From the NCBI RefSeq assembly GCF_018294505.1, contig NC_057801.1, forward strand, positions 434,346,741-434,410,740: a stretch of 64,000 bases of DNA, read 5' to 3'. The notes under the pieces were generated by a model. It was not told the DNA's origin. It did not search any database and was given only the letters and a program-made list of their open reading frames with translations. Positions 42,354 through 53,975 of this stretch are shown piece after piece. Each line of letters begins with the position of its first letter. Positions within the stretch are counted from its first letter, which is position 1. The translations under genes and the position numbers were made by a program. The DNA comes from Triticum aestivum. Its lineage: Eukaryota; Streptophyta; Magnoliopsida; Poales; Poaceae.

Positions 42354-43727
42354 ATGTCCGACCACCACCTCGCCGGCGAGCACCACTCCTCCCCGGCGAG
42401 CACCGCCACCACGGCCCTCGGAACCCTGCTGCTCCTGCCGTCGGAGCTCCTCCACGAGATCCTCATCCGCCTCGCGCTCCCGGAGCTGCTCCGCGTCCGC
42501 TCCGTCGCCCGTCCCCTGTCCCACCTCATCTCCTCCCCGGACTTCCGCCGCTTCTACCACCTGTCCTCCGTCTCGTCCGGCCCCGCCCCGGCCGCCGCGT
42601 GGCTCCTCGTGTTCAAGAAGCTCCCGCCCCGCGGCGCCGCGCTACGGGGCTTCCACGGGCCGTCCGGCCGCTGGTTCCGCATCCCCGTCGCGGACATCAT
42701 CTCCCCCGCCGTGCCCCCGGGAGAGGACCTCTACTTCCTTGCCGCCTCCGGCAGCTCCTTCCTGTTCGCCGCCAACGGCCGCCGCGAGCTCGTGGTAGTT
42801 GACCTCTCGGCCCAGTCCGCCCGCCGGCTCCCGCCGTCCCCGCTCGGCCCCCGCGGCACCTCGTCCTGGCGTCGCTTCGGCCTCAAGCTCGTGGCCGATC
42901 CCCCCGGATCAAGCCAGTTTAGGTACACGTCCTTTTCTTTCGGAGGACTCTGGAAATCCTCTTTTATTTTCTTTGTAAAAGGCAGCACTAACCTTGACGA
43001 TGACGATACGTTTCATCTTTCTTTCTTTTTTTTTTCTCTCCCAAGGTTTCTCTTCGCCGAGATGGTGAACAACACGCCCGTTCTCTTCGAGTACCAGTCT
43101 GACACCGACGCGTGGCAATCATCGGAGGCGGTGCTGGCAAATGGTCCCGCCGCACCGGCAGGCCCCGACGGGGACGGCACGTACCTGTGCGCTGCCCACG
43201 CCGGGCCGGACTGCGTGATGGTGTACTCAGGACCGGGCGTGGACAGACCGGTCTTCTTCCGCCCGCGGTTCCCGCACAACCCGAACGCCGGCGGCCACGG
43301 CGATCGGCTCCACGTGTACGGCGACGGCAGCGCCGTGGTGGTCCGATCAACGGTGGTCGACGAACCGAGCCGGACTCGGGTGAAGTTGGTGGCGGGCGTG
43401 GACCTGTACGGGCTCGGGCCGGAGGTGGGAGGCGACTGGCAGCTGGTGTCCACGGTGCCGGGCGAGCTGATCGAAGGGTTCAGGAAGCCGTACGCCGTGA
43501 TGACGGGGCTGCTGGCGGAGAGGGAGGGCGTCTTGAGGCTGGTGCTCATCTCCAACTGCAGGGGCGCGTGGGACCTGGTGTGGCTGTCGTACGACCGCGC
43601 GCGCGGCGAGTGGAGGTGGGTGCCGGTGCCGGACTGGGGCGGCGCCAAGGGCCTCAACATGGCCGGCATCGCCGTGTCGTCCACCTTCTCTCGTCTCTGG
43701 CCGCCGGCGCCTACCATCTGCCGCTGA
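42354..43727 (+). CDS. F-box protein (two exons; F-box/kelch-like)
   Basis: Exons 42354-42922 and 43046-43727 give 416 residues. The N-terminal F-box is LLLLPSELLHEILIRLALPE with LLRVRSVARPLSHLISS after it (about residues 25-75). It would bind SKP1 in an SCF ubiquitin ligase. The C-terminal about 300 residues are a beta-rich substrate-binding region with repeated W and G positions (DTDAWQSS, GRWFRIP, GEWRWVPVPDWGG), as in F-box/kelch or F-box-associated proteins; the target is unknown. The start is the first ATG after the TATA box. The intron (123 bp, GT...AG after a poly-T tract) is a multiple of three and stop-free, so unspliced RNA would add 41 residues. Very high GC, normal for grass genes. 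It is the only intact cellular gene seen. Confidence 0.88.
   Translation: MSDHHLAGEHHSSPASTATTALGTLLLLPSELLHEILIRLALPELLRVRSVARPLSHLISSPDFRRFYHLSSVSSGPAPAAAWLLVFKKLPPRGAALRGFHGPSGRWFRIPVADIISPAVPPGEDLYFLAASGSSFLFAANGRRELVVVDLSAQSARRLPPSPLGPRGTSSWRRFGLKLVADPPGSSQFRYTSFSFGGLWKSSFIFFVKGSTNLDDDDTFHLSFFFFSLPRFLFAEMVNNTPVLFEYQSDTDAWQSSEAVLANGPAAPAGPDGDGTYLCAAHAGPDCVMVYSGPGVDRPVFFRPRFPHNPNAGGHGDRLHVYGDGSAVVVRSTVVDEPSRTRVKLVAGVDLYGLGPEVGGDWQLVSTVPGELIEGFRKPYAVMTGLLAEREGVLRLVLISNCRGAWDLVWLSYDRARGEWRWVPVPDWGGAKGLNMAGIAVSSTFSRLWPPAPTICR
42923..43045 (+). other. Stop-free 123-bp intron of the F-box gene
   Basis: Donor AG/GTACAC and acceptor CTCCCAAG/GT with a strong pyrimidine tract. The intron is AT-richer than the exons and its translation is low-complexity (FFFVKGSTN, SFFFFSL), which argues that it is removed. 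Retention keeps the frame. Confidence 0.7.
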
Positions 43728-44117
43728 ACCGAACCGTACGTGTTGCTTGTGTCTGTACGTACCGTGGGCAAGGTAGCGTGTGGGATTATTGTTCATGGGA
43801 GAGGTGTTTGGCCAGACGTGGCAACAAAGGCCCCCACGATCATCCGAGTGGTACCTCCTCTGTTCTCCCCTCCATGCCGCTGGGGCCGTCGCATAGTGCG
43901 ACATGATCCTGTGTGATAGCTTGGTCGATGCGGACAAGTGATGGCGTGAGTGTGTTAGATAAGGAGTGGTGTGTCCGTGTTCATAAATCTGGTATGTGCC
44001 TTCCTGAGAAAAAATTAAATACGGTATGTACCTAGAAAATCGTGTATCTCTTCGTGTTCACGTCCGGGAGCCAAGACAGAACCGCAGTGGTGTGCCATGC
44101 TATCAGTTACTGTCTAC
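43728..44117. other. 3' flank of the F-box gene
   Basis: Probably the 3' UTR and downstream DNA. No canonical AATAAA found; AAATTAAAT near 44013 is a weak candidate. No other feature. Confidence 0.35.
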
Positions 44118-44120
44118 TAA
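44118..44120. repeat. TAA target duplication (left)
   Basis: TAA precedes the GGGCATCTC terminus and recurs at 45711-45713. Confidence 0.7.
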
Positions 44121-44549
44121 GGGCATCTCAAATGACGATCCACAAATTTTATCCCCCATCCGGCCGTGAATAGAGGACCAGTCTGCGGATACGGATGCGG
44201 GAGGGCGTCATTCAATATTGCTTGCATACATTTTAATTATAAACCAACTAGACGAAGTTCGTGCAAACACGATAGATTTCATATAAACCGAACGCCATTC
44301 ATGTAAGGGATTAGAACACAACAGATTTTCATTACATTTCAAACAATTAGAACAAAAAATAAATCCAGCGGCTGCCGGTGTCAAAGCCCTTGTTGTTCCC
44401 TTCCTTGGACTGTCTCCTCCATCCGCGCGTCTTCATGAGCACCGGCGATAAGATCGATAAAGTGAAACTGCGATCTCCGGCAAGAAAGATAGAACACGGG
44501 AGACGGACTGGCCTACATGGGACACAAGATCTTGCTGCCTCCCGTGCCC

Positions 44550-45021
44550 TACTCATCCTCGGAGGAGTCGCCGCCTTGTCCGTCACTGATGGACGTCAGG
44601 TCCACGATGGAAATGGTGGCGCTCGCGCTGTCATCGTCCCACCGGGCCGCCTGATAGTTCGTCTACAGCATAGGAGGCGGCGTTGTTCTCCTTCGTGATC
44701 CCCTGGAGGCACGGCGGCCGCTTCTTGGCGAGCAGCGACTTAAGCGCGGACGGCCTCGTAGATCCCACGCTGCTCCGCGACGAAGTTGGGGTTCGCCACG
44801 GCCTCCTCGCTCTAGGAAGAACAGGTTGTACCGATGTTCCTCCTGCACCAGCCGGCGTGCACAGGCGCGGGCTCCGGTGCGGTGTCGTCGGAGCCCGTCT
44901 TCGCCGTGGAATCGTCCTCGTCATCGGAGACCTCGGGCGAGTTGGACGGCAAGCCGGCCTTAATCCTCATGGCACGGCGGTTCTGCCAGGCAGCCGCAAG
45001 GGCGGCCACCTCCTGCTTCAT
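44550..45021 (-). pseudogene. Degenerate frame inside the Harbinger-like element
   Basis: The minus ATG at 45021 opens MKQEVAALAAAWQNRRAMRI and an acidic Asp/Ser stretch, then stops; further protein-like text in shifted frames ends SDGQGGDSSEDE near 44550. The composition suggests a former ORF of a non-autonomous element. No DDE motif seen. Confidence 0.35.
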
Positions 45022-45550
45022 CTCCGTGGAAAGGCTCTCTCACAGAGCTTCACCGCCTGCCGTCATGGCGGATGTGGTACAAGGGAGGAGGATGTGGAGC
45101 GGCTTGTGTTGTGGTGTGGGTTAGCCGGGTATGGCCGCCTTTAAATAGGGGACTCCGGTGAGGCCAGGTGTCCGTGTTCGTCAATGCATGGCACCGAAGT
45201 GGGTTTCTTGGCCAGCGGACTTGCTTAATGATGGCATACAGACAGATAGGGCATTGAACGGGCGTGGTAGATATCTGTCTCGTCTCGTCCAGTAACGCAT
45301 CTCCAGGATTGAATTGACGCGGACATCAAGAACGCGTCATGGGCGGCGTGCCGCTTCAATGGTGTAGGCAATGAGAGGTCGCGTCCGCTCTGCAACCGGA
45401 TTCAATGTGAAGCGGCTGCTACACATTGGCATCAATACGGGCAGTTGGCGCTGGGTGGGAACGCGAGCGGGCGAGCGAGGAGGGGGTTTGGGTGGGCCAG
45501 GGCGATCAGAAGCGGGCGTGGGTGATGTCCGGACGCACGCAAAGTACCCT

Positions 45551-45568
45551 CCCCCCCCCCCCCCCCCC
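45551..45568. repeat. Poly-C run (18 bases)
   Basis: An uninterrupted C run preceded by CCCT. Such runs are often mis-assembled, so the length is uncertain. Confidence 0.9.
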
Positions 45569-45710
45569 GTTTTGTCTCCGGTTTGCTAGAGAAAGTGCGT
45601 CCGGACCATCTCGTGGACCGATGCAGGAGCGCATTGGATGACACAACACATTTAGACCGCACGGCCCGGACGTATGCGAGCAGTTTGAGGGTCGTCATTG
45701 GAGATGGCGC

Positions 45711-45713
45711 TAA
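45711..45713. repeat. TAA target duplication (right)
   Basis: Matches 44118-44120. Confidence 0.7.
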
Positions 45714-46529
45714 CCTCTTAAACAGACAAATTATTCATCCACGGACGTATCCATGAACACATATATAAGAGTCAGCCATCCAACCGTAAACGTCCGTACA
45801 GGTCAGCCCTCCGTCATTTCAAATACATAGCTATGAGCAAATTAAAGTACAGTGTTAATGGAACCTGAGCATGATAAAAAGACGTGGATGTTCATAATTT
45901 TTGCATGCGCCCGACCACAAAAGTTTGAGTCCATGCAAAAAATATCATTTTGAGGCTAATATTCTTCTCAACCGTAGTCATCAAGATGTTAAACATCTCG
46001 ACCTTATTTTCCTCCTTGACATCATAGCGCTTACACATGACTCCTCATTCGCCAAGATGTCCTCGAACCTTCTTGCTTCTCCTTCATCTTGGTTGTCTCC
46101 CCTTCTCGCTTCTCCTTATCCTCCCACTTCTTTCTTCAGAACCCCCTTCTAACCTTTTATGCGGCTCTTTTGTTTGGTCAGTTAGACACTCGATTTATCC
46201 TCATTGGCAATGTCGGCGGTCTTGATGGAATTGGCAATGGATAGCTGCCACTAATGTTGCGCATTCAACTTCAACCAACAATGCATGAGGACGAAGATCT
46301 TCTTCTACACCTTCAAATACAGTGTGCACACACGGAAATTCTAGCAAACAAAGACATTGCCAACAAAGTGCGTATCCGGGCAAATGACCAACACATAGAG
46401 TATATCCGGCCAACAAGTTGCATATTCGATAAAAATGACCAACACATAGAACAACTTACTTGCTCAGAGATTTGCGCACCACTTGGCTATCGGTTGAGTA
46501 GTTTTTTGTGGTGGACGCAATACTTGCTC
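45714..46529 (-). pseudogene. Probable PIF/Harbinger ORF1 debris, C-terminal side
   Basis: Short minus-strand frames near 46190-45950 read as charged Lys/Glu text (KKKWEDKEKREGETTKMKEK, RFEDILANEES), compatible with the C-terminal region of Harbinger-associated Myb/trihelix ORF1 proteins. Together with 54405-55690 this would be one minus-strand unit split by copia element 2. Highly decayed; the link is an inference. Confidence 0.3.
46525..46529. repeat. Target-site duplication TGCTC (left) of copia element 2
   Basis: Pairs with TGATC at 54400-54404; one mismatch. Confidence 0.6.
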
Positions 46530-46849
46530 TGAAAGCACAAGTGCTCCCTGGGTGATTTTGGTAATTAATGTCAATATATCTTTTGTTGGACTAATAGTTT
46601 TTATCTAGTATATTTCAGATAAGTTCAACAGTGGCGTGGCAAGGACAATAGGATTGTGGACCCCTTCAAAATGCTAAGGACAGGATTGGCAAAAGCTCAG
46701 GACTTTTCATCTTTGTTTAAGTGATCCAAGATATTAAAAGGGGATGAGGTGTCGCTTAATGGTCTTATTTCTCAAGTGCTTAGTGATATTGATCCAAAAC
46801 CCTCAGCGACTTTCTCTATCCAAATATGTCCAAACCCTAATTCCCAACT

Positions 46850-47235
46850 CGGCCCCACTGATATTTCCTACCCGGAGCCACCGAGTTCACCTAGACTTAG
46901 CCACTGCCAAAACCCTAACAATTCAGTTCCACCGATATGGATCTAGGTCCCACCGAGATGGCCTTGCCAATGCTTTGTGACTTGTTGTATTCACTTCGGT
47001 CTCGTCGAGATGTTGCAATCGGTCCCCACCGAATTGGCTTGACTAATTATCTGTTGCCTTATTGCTTCACTTTGGTCTCACCAAGATGATGCAATCAGTG
47101 TCACCGAGTTGAGGTTTGCCCTAAGCCCTAGCACATCGGTCCCGCCGAGTTGTTTCCGTCGGTCCCACCTAGATTCCTAACGTTCATATTTTTGTACAGC
47201 CACCAAGTTTACAGATCGGTGCCACCGAGATGGGT
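46850..47235 (+). promoter_or_regulatory. TCGGT/ACCGA motif array in the element 2 LTR
   Basis: Degenerate copies such as TCGGTCCCACC, TCGGTCCCGCCGA and TCGGTGCCACCGA upstream of the TATA box. Confidence 0.5.
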
Positions 47236-47270
47236 GAAAAGTGTGTAACGGTTGGATTTTGTGTGGAGGC

Positions 47271-47278
47271 TATATATA
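47271..47278 (+). promoter_or_regulatory. TATA box of the element 2 5' LTR
   Basis: TATATATA in GGAGGCTATATATACCCC, identical in context to element 1. Confidence 0.7.
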
Positions 47279-48083
47279 CCCCCTCCACCCCCTTTTACAA
47301 AGTAAGAGTGCCATCAGAACGTGCCTACACTTTCACCATACATTTTCAAAGAGAGAACCACCTACTCATGTGTTGAGATCAAGATATTCCATTCCTACCA
47401 TTTGAACCTTGATTTCTAGCCTTCCCCAAGTTGCTTTCCACTCAAATTCTTCTACCACCATAGCCAAATCTGTGTGAGAGAGTTGAGTGTTGGGGAGACT
47501 ATCAGTTGAAACACAAGAGCAATGAGTTCATCATCAACACACCGTCCATTACCTTTTGGAGAGTGATGTCTCCTAGATTGGTTTGGTGTCACTTGGGAGC
47601 CAACGACAAGATGTGGAGTTGAACCAAGAAGTTTGTAAGGGCAAGGAGATTGCCTACTTCATGAAGATCTACCTGAGTGAGGCAGGTCCTTCGTGGGCGA
47701 TGGCCATGGTGCGATAGAGAAGGTTGCTTCTTCATGGATCCTTCATGGGGTGGAGCCCTCCGTGGACTCGTGCAACCGTTACCCTTCATGGGTTGAAGTC
47801 TCCATCAACGTGGATGTACGATAGCACCACCTATGGGAACCACACAAAAAATTCTTCGCGTCTTCATTGCGTTTGCACACTCCATTCCCACCCCTTACAT
47901 TCTTGCAGTTGCATGATTTACTCTTTCACTGCTCATACTATTTCTATGCTTGTGTAAAATGTATTGTGTGCCCATTAATATGTGCTAAACTCAACCTTAA
48001 CTTGAAGAAACTAAAAGATGCCACTTTTACTTGTTAAGGGTCTAATCACCCTCCCCCTTAGACCCCTCTTATCGATTCTTACA

Positions 48084-48097
48084 ATTAGTATCAGAGC
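48084..48097 (+). other. Primer-binding site of copia element 2
   Basis: ATTAGTATCAGAGC after the LTR; one change from element 1's ATTGGTATCAGAGC. Confidence 0.85.
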
Positions 48098-48142
48098 ATT
48101 GGTCTCCATTTCTTAGGTTTAATCACCATTGGAGGAAGAAGA

Positions 48143-48841
48143 ATGAGTCTACGTTTGGGAGTATTAGACGTAGAGTGCCTATTCTTGATGGGGAGTTTTA
48201 TGGTTCATGAAAAAAATGAAATGCTTGAGATCTTCAATGAATATAATTTGAGAAAGTATATTCTTAGTCCTTATGTGCCTCCTATTGATCCTTTGCATCC
48301 TACCCCCGATGAGTATTTTGACATGGTTCGCAATATTGGAATGGTTGATCTTATCATTAGAGGCTTACCTAGAAATGTGCTTGTTTGCTTACCTACCTTT
48401 GAATGCGCATACACCATATGGAAATATCTTGAGGAACGCTTTCCAAATTACTCTTTAAAAAATCTAAATGAAATTCTTCAAAAGTCCATTGCTTTTCATA
48501 AGATGGAACCTAGTGATCCCAAGTTTGATGAATGCCTATTTGAGCTCCGTGATCTTACGAGTGCTAAGGGTGACGTTGGAACCATTAGCAACATTATCAT
48601 GGAAACCATTAGAATTCATCAACTTTCACATTGTCACGGTCATAAATCTGACGAATCACTTGATCTAGGTGATGATAATATACATGATGATGGTGGTGAT
48701 ATTGAGCATGGTTATTATGATGAAGACGAAGAGAGTGATATTGATTTTGAGAAGACTATGAGAAATATCATGGCTAATCTTCGTGACTATATGGCCGGAG
48801 GAAAAGAGTGGATTCTTGATAGTGGATGTACCAATACATGA
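48143..48841 (+). pseudogene. Copia element 2 gag and start of protease
   Basis: The ATG at 48143 opens MSLRLGVLDVECLFLMGSFM, then the gag body LRKYILSPYVPPIDPLHPTP and RGLPRNVLVCLPTF (homologous to element 1), an acidic stretch and the protease motif WILDSGCTN. A premature change just after the motif ends the frame. 232 codons. Confidence 0.85.
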
Positions 48842-50033
48842 CCAGAGATAAAGACATGTTCCATGAGCTTGCCAAAAATGATGGTCCAAGCAAGTATGTA
48901 ACTTTTGGAGATAACTCCAAGGGTAAGGTACTTGGCCTTGGTAAGGTGGCCATATCCAATGATACCTCCATTCAAAATGATATGCTTGTTGAATCTCTTG
49001 GTTACAATCTTCTTTTCGTATCTAGACTAGCCGACTTTGGTTTAAATGTTCTATTTACCTAAGTAGATTGCCAAGTGTTTCATCGAGATAATCATAATAT
49101 GGTCTTTACCGTAGAGGTGATCTATACATTGTCGATTTCACTAAAAGAGCCAAACCTCGTACTTGTTTAATTGGAAAATCTTCTAAAGGTTGGTTATGGC
49201 ATAGAAGATTAGGACATGTTGGCATGCAAAATATTGACAAACTTATTAAAGGTGATCATATACTTGGTGTTAAAGATGTTATATTTGACAAGGATAGACT
49301 TTGTAGTGTGTGTCAAGCAGGAAAACAAGTTGGAGGAAGTCATCCCGTGAAGAAAATAATGACCACGAGAAGCCCACTTGAGCTACTTCACATGGACCTC
49401 TTCGGTCCCAATGCTTATAAGAGCCTTGGTGGTAATTCTTTCGGTTTGGTCATTGTTGATGATTTTTTCCAGATTCATGTGGGTGTTCTTTCTTGATGAA
49501 AAATCACGGGTCCAAAAGATCTTCAAGAACTTTGCAAAGAAGGCCCAAAATCATTTTTAAGTGAAGATCAAGAAGGTTCAAAGTGATAATGGAACGGAGT
49601 TCAAGAACACCAATGTGGATACCTTTCTTGAGAAGAAGGGATTTCACATGAGTTATTGGCTACGTACACACCTCAACAAAATGGAGTCGTTGAGAGGAGG
49701 AACCGGACTCTTATTGAGATGGAAAGAACGATGCTGATGAATATAAGATGCCAAGACGCTTTTGGGCGGAAGCGATTGAGACAGCCCGTCATGCTACAAA
49801 TCGACTATATCTTCACAAGCTTCTCGGTAAAACGGCATACAAGCTACTCACTGGTAACAAACACTAAGTTGGATACTTTCGATTATTCGGCTCAAAGTGC
49901 TACATTCTTGATAAGCATCATCGTTCGAAATTTGCTCCTAAATCTCATGAAGGTTTTCTACTCGGTTACGGCTCAAACTCTCACACTTACCGTGCCTACA
50001 ACAATTTCACCCGAAAGGTTGAAGAGATGGTAG
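48826..50033 (+). pseudogene. Copia element 2 protease remainder and integrase
   Basis: Fragments in several frames: 48826-49062 (protease), 49224-49496 (zinc region with CSVCQAGKQ and integrase start LLHMDLFGPNAYKS), 49500-49655 and 49656-50033 (PQQNGVVERRNRTLIEMERT). Stops near 49062, 49496 and 49558 and several shifts. The acidic core positions are individually recognisable but the protein is not continuous. Confidence 0.8.
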
Positions 50034-50470
50034 ATGTGAAGTTTGATGAATCTAAAGGATTGCAAGTAGAGCAATTGTAAATTGATGTAGGGGACAAAGA
50101 CCCTTCGGAAGCAATTCAGGATTTGTCTATTGGCAAGATTCGCCCAATGTAGGTGAAGGAGAGTAGTTCGTCCATTCAAGTGGAAGCCTCAACTTCACAT
50201 CAAGATGAACCAAAGTTTGACATGGAGGCATCAACAAGTGGAACACGTCAAGACAAAGGAAATGAGGAAGTATATCAAGATGATCCACCTCGACCTCCTT
50301 CTCCACCTCCACAAGCGAATGACAACATCACCAACAATGAATAAGAAGAAGATGATGATGAGGAGGATGTTCAACCACAATCCAAGCAAAAGCTCTCATG
50401 AGTTAGAGTAAGAGTCCCAAATAATCACCCCATTGAACAAATCCTCGACGACATCAACACCGAGAGAATC
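50034..50470 (+). pseudogene. Copia element 2 polyprotein linker
   Basis: Ser/Glu/Pro-rich spacer (KESSSSIQVEASTSHQDEPK and on), homologous to 5222-5731. Contains stops near 50078 and 50342. Confidence 0.6.
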
Positions 50471-52068
50471 AATCGCTCTAAAACTCGTTTATCTAACTTT
50501 TGTGAACATCACTCATTCATTTCTAGTAAAGAACCTATGAAGGTGGAAGAAGCACTTGAGGATCCGGATTGGATAAATGCTATACATGAAGAGCTCCAGA
50601 ACTTTGAAAGGAATCAAGCATGGACATTGGTAGAAAATCCCAAGGATGATAAAAACATTATTGGTACAAAACGGGTGTTCCGGAATAAGCAAGATGAGGA
50701 TGGACAAGTTGCACGCAACAAGGCTCGTCTCTTTGCTCAAGTCTACACTCAAGTCGAAGGTATGGACTATGGTGAGACATATGCCCCCGTTGCTAGAATT
50801 GAGTCCATTTGCATTTTACTTGCTTATGCCAATCACCATGATATCACTTTATAGCAAATGGATATTAAAAGTGCTTTTCTAAATGGTGAACTTGAGGAGG
50901 AAGTTTATGTTAAACAACCTCCCGGCTTTGTTAATCCCAAGAAACCTAATCATGTCTACAAACTTCACAAAGCTCTTTATGGCCTTAAACAAGCACCTGG
51001 AGCTTGGTACAAATGCTTAACTAAGTTTCTTATTGAGAAGGGATTTGAAATTGGGAAAATTGATTCAACTATTTTCACAAAAAGGGTTGAAGGAGAATTT
51101 TTTGTGCGCCAAATTTATGTTGATGATATCATATTTGGTTCTACTAACCCCCATTTTAGTGAAAATTTTGGAAGGTTAATGTCGGAGAAGTTTGAGATGT
51201 CTATGATGAGTGAACTCGAATTCTTCCTTGCTTGCAAATCAAGCAAACTAAGGAAGGTACCTTTGTCTCACAAACAAAGTATACCAAGGATCTTTTCAAG
51301 AAGTTCAACATGCAAGAAAACAAAGGTATGAAAACACCCATGCCTACTAGTGGAAATCTTGACTTAACTAAGGACGGCAACCCAGTTGACCAAAAGGTTT
51401 ACCGATCTATGATTGGTTCATTATTGTTTCTTTGTGCCTCCCATCCTGATATTATGCTAAATGTGTGCATGTGTGCACGATATCAAGCTGCTCCTAAAGT
51501 ATGTCATCTTAAGGTCGTGAAAAGGATTATGAGATATTTGATTCATACACCAAATTTTGGCATTTGGTACCCTAAGAGGTCATATTTTGATCTTGTTAGC
51601 TATTCCGACTCGGACTATGCCGGTGACAAGGTCGATAGGAACTCCACTTCAGGTACATGTCAGTTTTTTGGTAGATCCCTTGTCTCTTGGTCTTCCAAGA
51701 AACAAAACTTGCTATCATTATCCACCACCGAAGCGGAATACATTACCGCGGAATCATGTTGTGCTCAATTACTTTGGATGACCCAAACTCTTAAAGATTA
51801 TGGGATACATGTGAGACATGTTCCATTGCTATGTGACAATGAGAGTGTTATTAAGATTGCTCACAATCTCGTGCAACATTCTCAAACTAAGCATATTGAA
51901 GTTTGTCATCATTTTATTCGAGATCGTGTTGCTAAAGGAGACATTAATCTTAAGCATGTTCATACCGACAAGCAATTGGCATATATCTTCACCAAAACTC
52001 TTGATGAGAAGATATTTTGTTGTTTGAGAAGTGAATTGAACATCATTGATGCCTCAAATCTGGAGTAG
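50471..52068 (+). pseudogene. Copia element 2 reverse transcriptase and RNase H
   Basis: From KTRLSNFCEHHSFISS through [20 protein letters not shown], the catalytic YVDDI near 51120, and a frameshift near 51235, to RNase H ([41 protein letters not shown]). Ends DASNLE at 52068 like element 1. One stop (TAG) lies near 50852 between RT motifs. Confidence 0.88.
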
Positions 52069-53291
52069 AAACTCTTTTGGATACATGCAGGGCATGAGCT
52101 TATGTGACTAATCCTTGATACTTCTCTTATGATGAAGATCACTTATCTTGGATATATTTTCACCCTTGTATGGTATCTAACTCTTGTAGGTACTTGGATG
52201 AGCCTCATTCCGCAAGATTGCAAACCACTCACATCTTGAGCAATCTTGTCATGACCAAGTATCTATGCTTTGGTTGTTGAAATAAAGGAAGGATGAACAC
52301 ATTCAACATATCCTTTGAATATTTCTATATGATGAACTTCATGCTTGTCAATTTGGATACACAAGTGATATTCCTTGCAAGACTAACCCATTTAGGAAGA
52401 TGAGCTTCAAAATCCAAGGGATGCTCCAAACTCTTGATGGACAACTTCAACATTGAGCATCCACCACAAGTTCAAGTACATGATCAAATTCAACAACAAA
52501 CCCAAGGTTTGTCTTTCCATCTTAGAGAAGCTTTACTCCAAGACATGAGCCAAAGCAACTCAACAAGATGAGAAAACATTGAAATGCTTAATTGAAAAAT
52601 GGCAACCCCATTTTGAGCTTAATGATGAGTATGACCTATGATCAAGTGATCTCACTTGACTCCTAAGTCAATATACTCTAACATAGGTGACTATGTCGCC
52701 GACCATCTCTAGATGAAGTTCTCTAGTGTTCCCCTTCTTAGTTGCATTTTCTTTGCATTTCTCTTGCTAGAGTGATTCTCTTTTTCTTTAATAAAAAAAA
52801 CTTTATCTAGATCCTTTTCTTTTCTATTTCTCTATCGGTTTCTCTAAGTTTTAATTCATTGCAAACTTTCTCAAATTCCTTGAAAATCCTTGTGAAATTT
52901 CATTTGCAAGTGAGTTGAGTTGACAAAATCTTTCCTCTGCATGGAACTCGGTCCACTGATCCAAGCCTATCAGCCAGACCAAAACACAAGTACTACTTGT
53001 ACACAATTCATTGGTTCAACCGAAATGGACTAACTCGGTCTCTCTGATATCCTCTGTCTATGGCTGCCTCATCTCGAAGTCATCGACCAATATGAATTGG
53101 TGTCACCGATTTCACTATTGAGAAAACATTTTTGTCATCTTACATTGATAATTTCCTTTCAACTTCACTCAATCATTCTTTCCCTCTACTTGCATCTTAA
53201 GCTGCATCCCGCTGAATTGTGTCTCTCAAGGACCACACTCACTTGACTCATATCGATGAAGGCTACCCTTCTTGGAAATTGATGTCAAAGG

Positions 53292-53335
<44 letters not shown>

Positions 53336-53975
53336 ACATCAAAGCTTATCCTTACAAAACTATTCTAAGAAAGGAACAAAGATGCACTTTCATAAGAGGA
53401 GAGAATTCACATGTATTTAAGAGGGGAAAGACATGTAAGTTATTTCATTTGAGCCTTTATCTGCTCTGATTCATTTCTATTTATCTGCTCTGATTCTTTT
53501 CTAATATGATTTTATCTTACCTTACCTTCTCCCATTATCCAATACTAGATTCAGGGTGGAGAGGAAGTCCATGCTTAGGGGAGAAAAATCCTTGGAAATT
53601 CATTGTAAATTCTTAACTCTTTGGGGACATGTACATATTCAATAGAAGTATTCACTCTGTGATACTATCCCATTACATGTCATCCCAGTCTTGGTACTCT
53701 TGTGAGTCTTGAAGTCTCTTTCTTGAAGTTCTCTTGTGTTTCCTAACCCTATTTTCTCAAGCTTGCTTCTTCAAGAGTTAGTTCAAGGACCACAAGGTAA
53801 GTATATGCATCTCACTCATGTGCATGATGATTTCTTGCGTTTTGCACATATTGTTTGCAAGGGGGAATCATAAACATGAAGGTACATTTCTCACTACTTT
53901 TCACTTTGATGCATATAGCCAAGATACATGTAGCTTATTGTTTACTCTGTTAACTTGTGCATTCACATGTCTTCT
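52069..53975 (+). other. Non-coding 3' internal region of copia element 2
   Basis: Matches 1794-3692 in complement. Contains TCGGT/ACCGA-like motifs near 52945-53115 and the GA repeat. It runs straight into the middle of the LTR at 53976, with the polypurine tract absent. Confidence 0.6.
53296..53334. repeat. GA microsatellite
   Basis: About 19 GA units. The spot corresponds to a purine-rich stretch near 2560-2580 (complement) in element 1, so expansion happened within the element. Confidence 0.95.

Larger units (their letters stand above)
44121..45710. mobile_element. Non-autonomous PIF/Harbinger-like element
   Basis: 1590 bp. Terminal inverted repeats GGGCATCTCAAATGACGATC and, in complement, GCGCCATCTCCAATGACGAC, flanked by TAA on both sides, the 3-bp duplication typical of PIF/Harbinger. 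Inside are minus-strand protein-like fragments without a recognisable transposase and an 18-base C run. Confidence 0.75.
46530..48083 (+). repeat. 5' LTR of copia element 2
   Basis: 1554 bp, TGAAAGCACAAGTGC...GATTCTTACA. TATA box TATATATA at 47271-47278, upstream TCGGT/ACCGA array at about 46850-47235, and CCTTCGTGG-type motifs at about 47685-47800. Confidence 0.9.

Noticed and set aside
43013..43771. Long minus-strand frames opposite the F-box gene (252 and 196 codons)
   Set aside because: Shadows of a very GC-rich coding exon; no domains and codon usage explained by the + frame.
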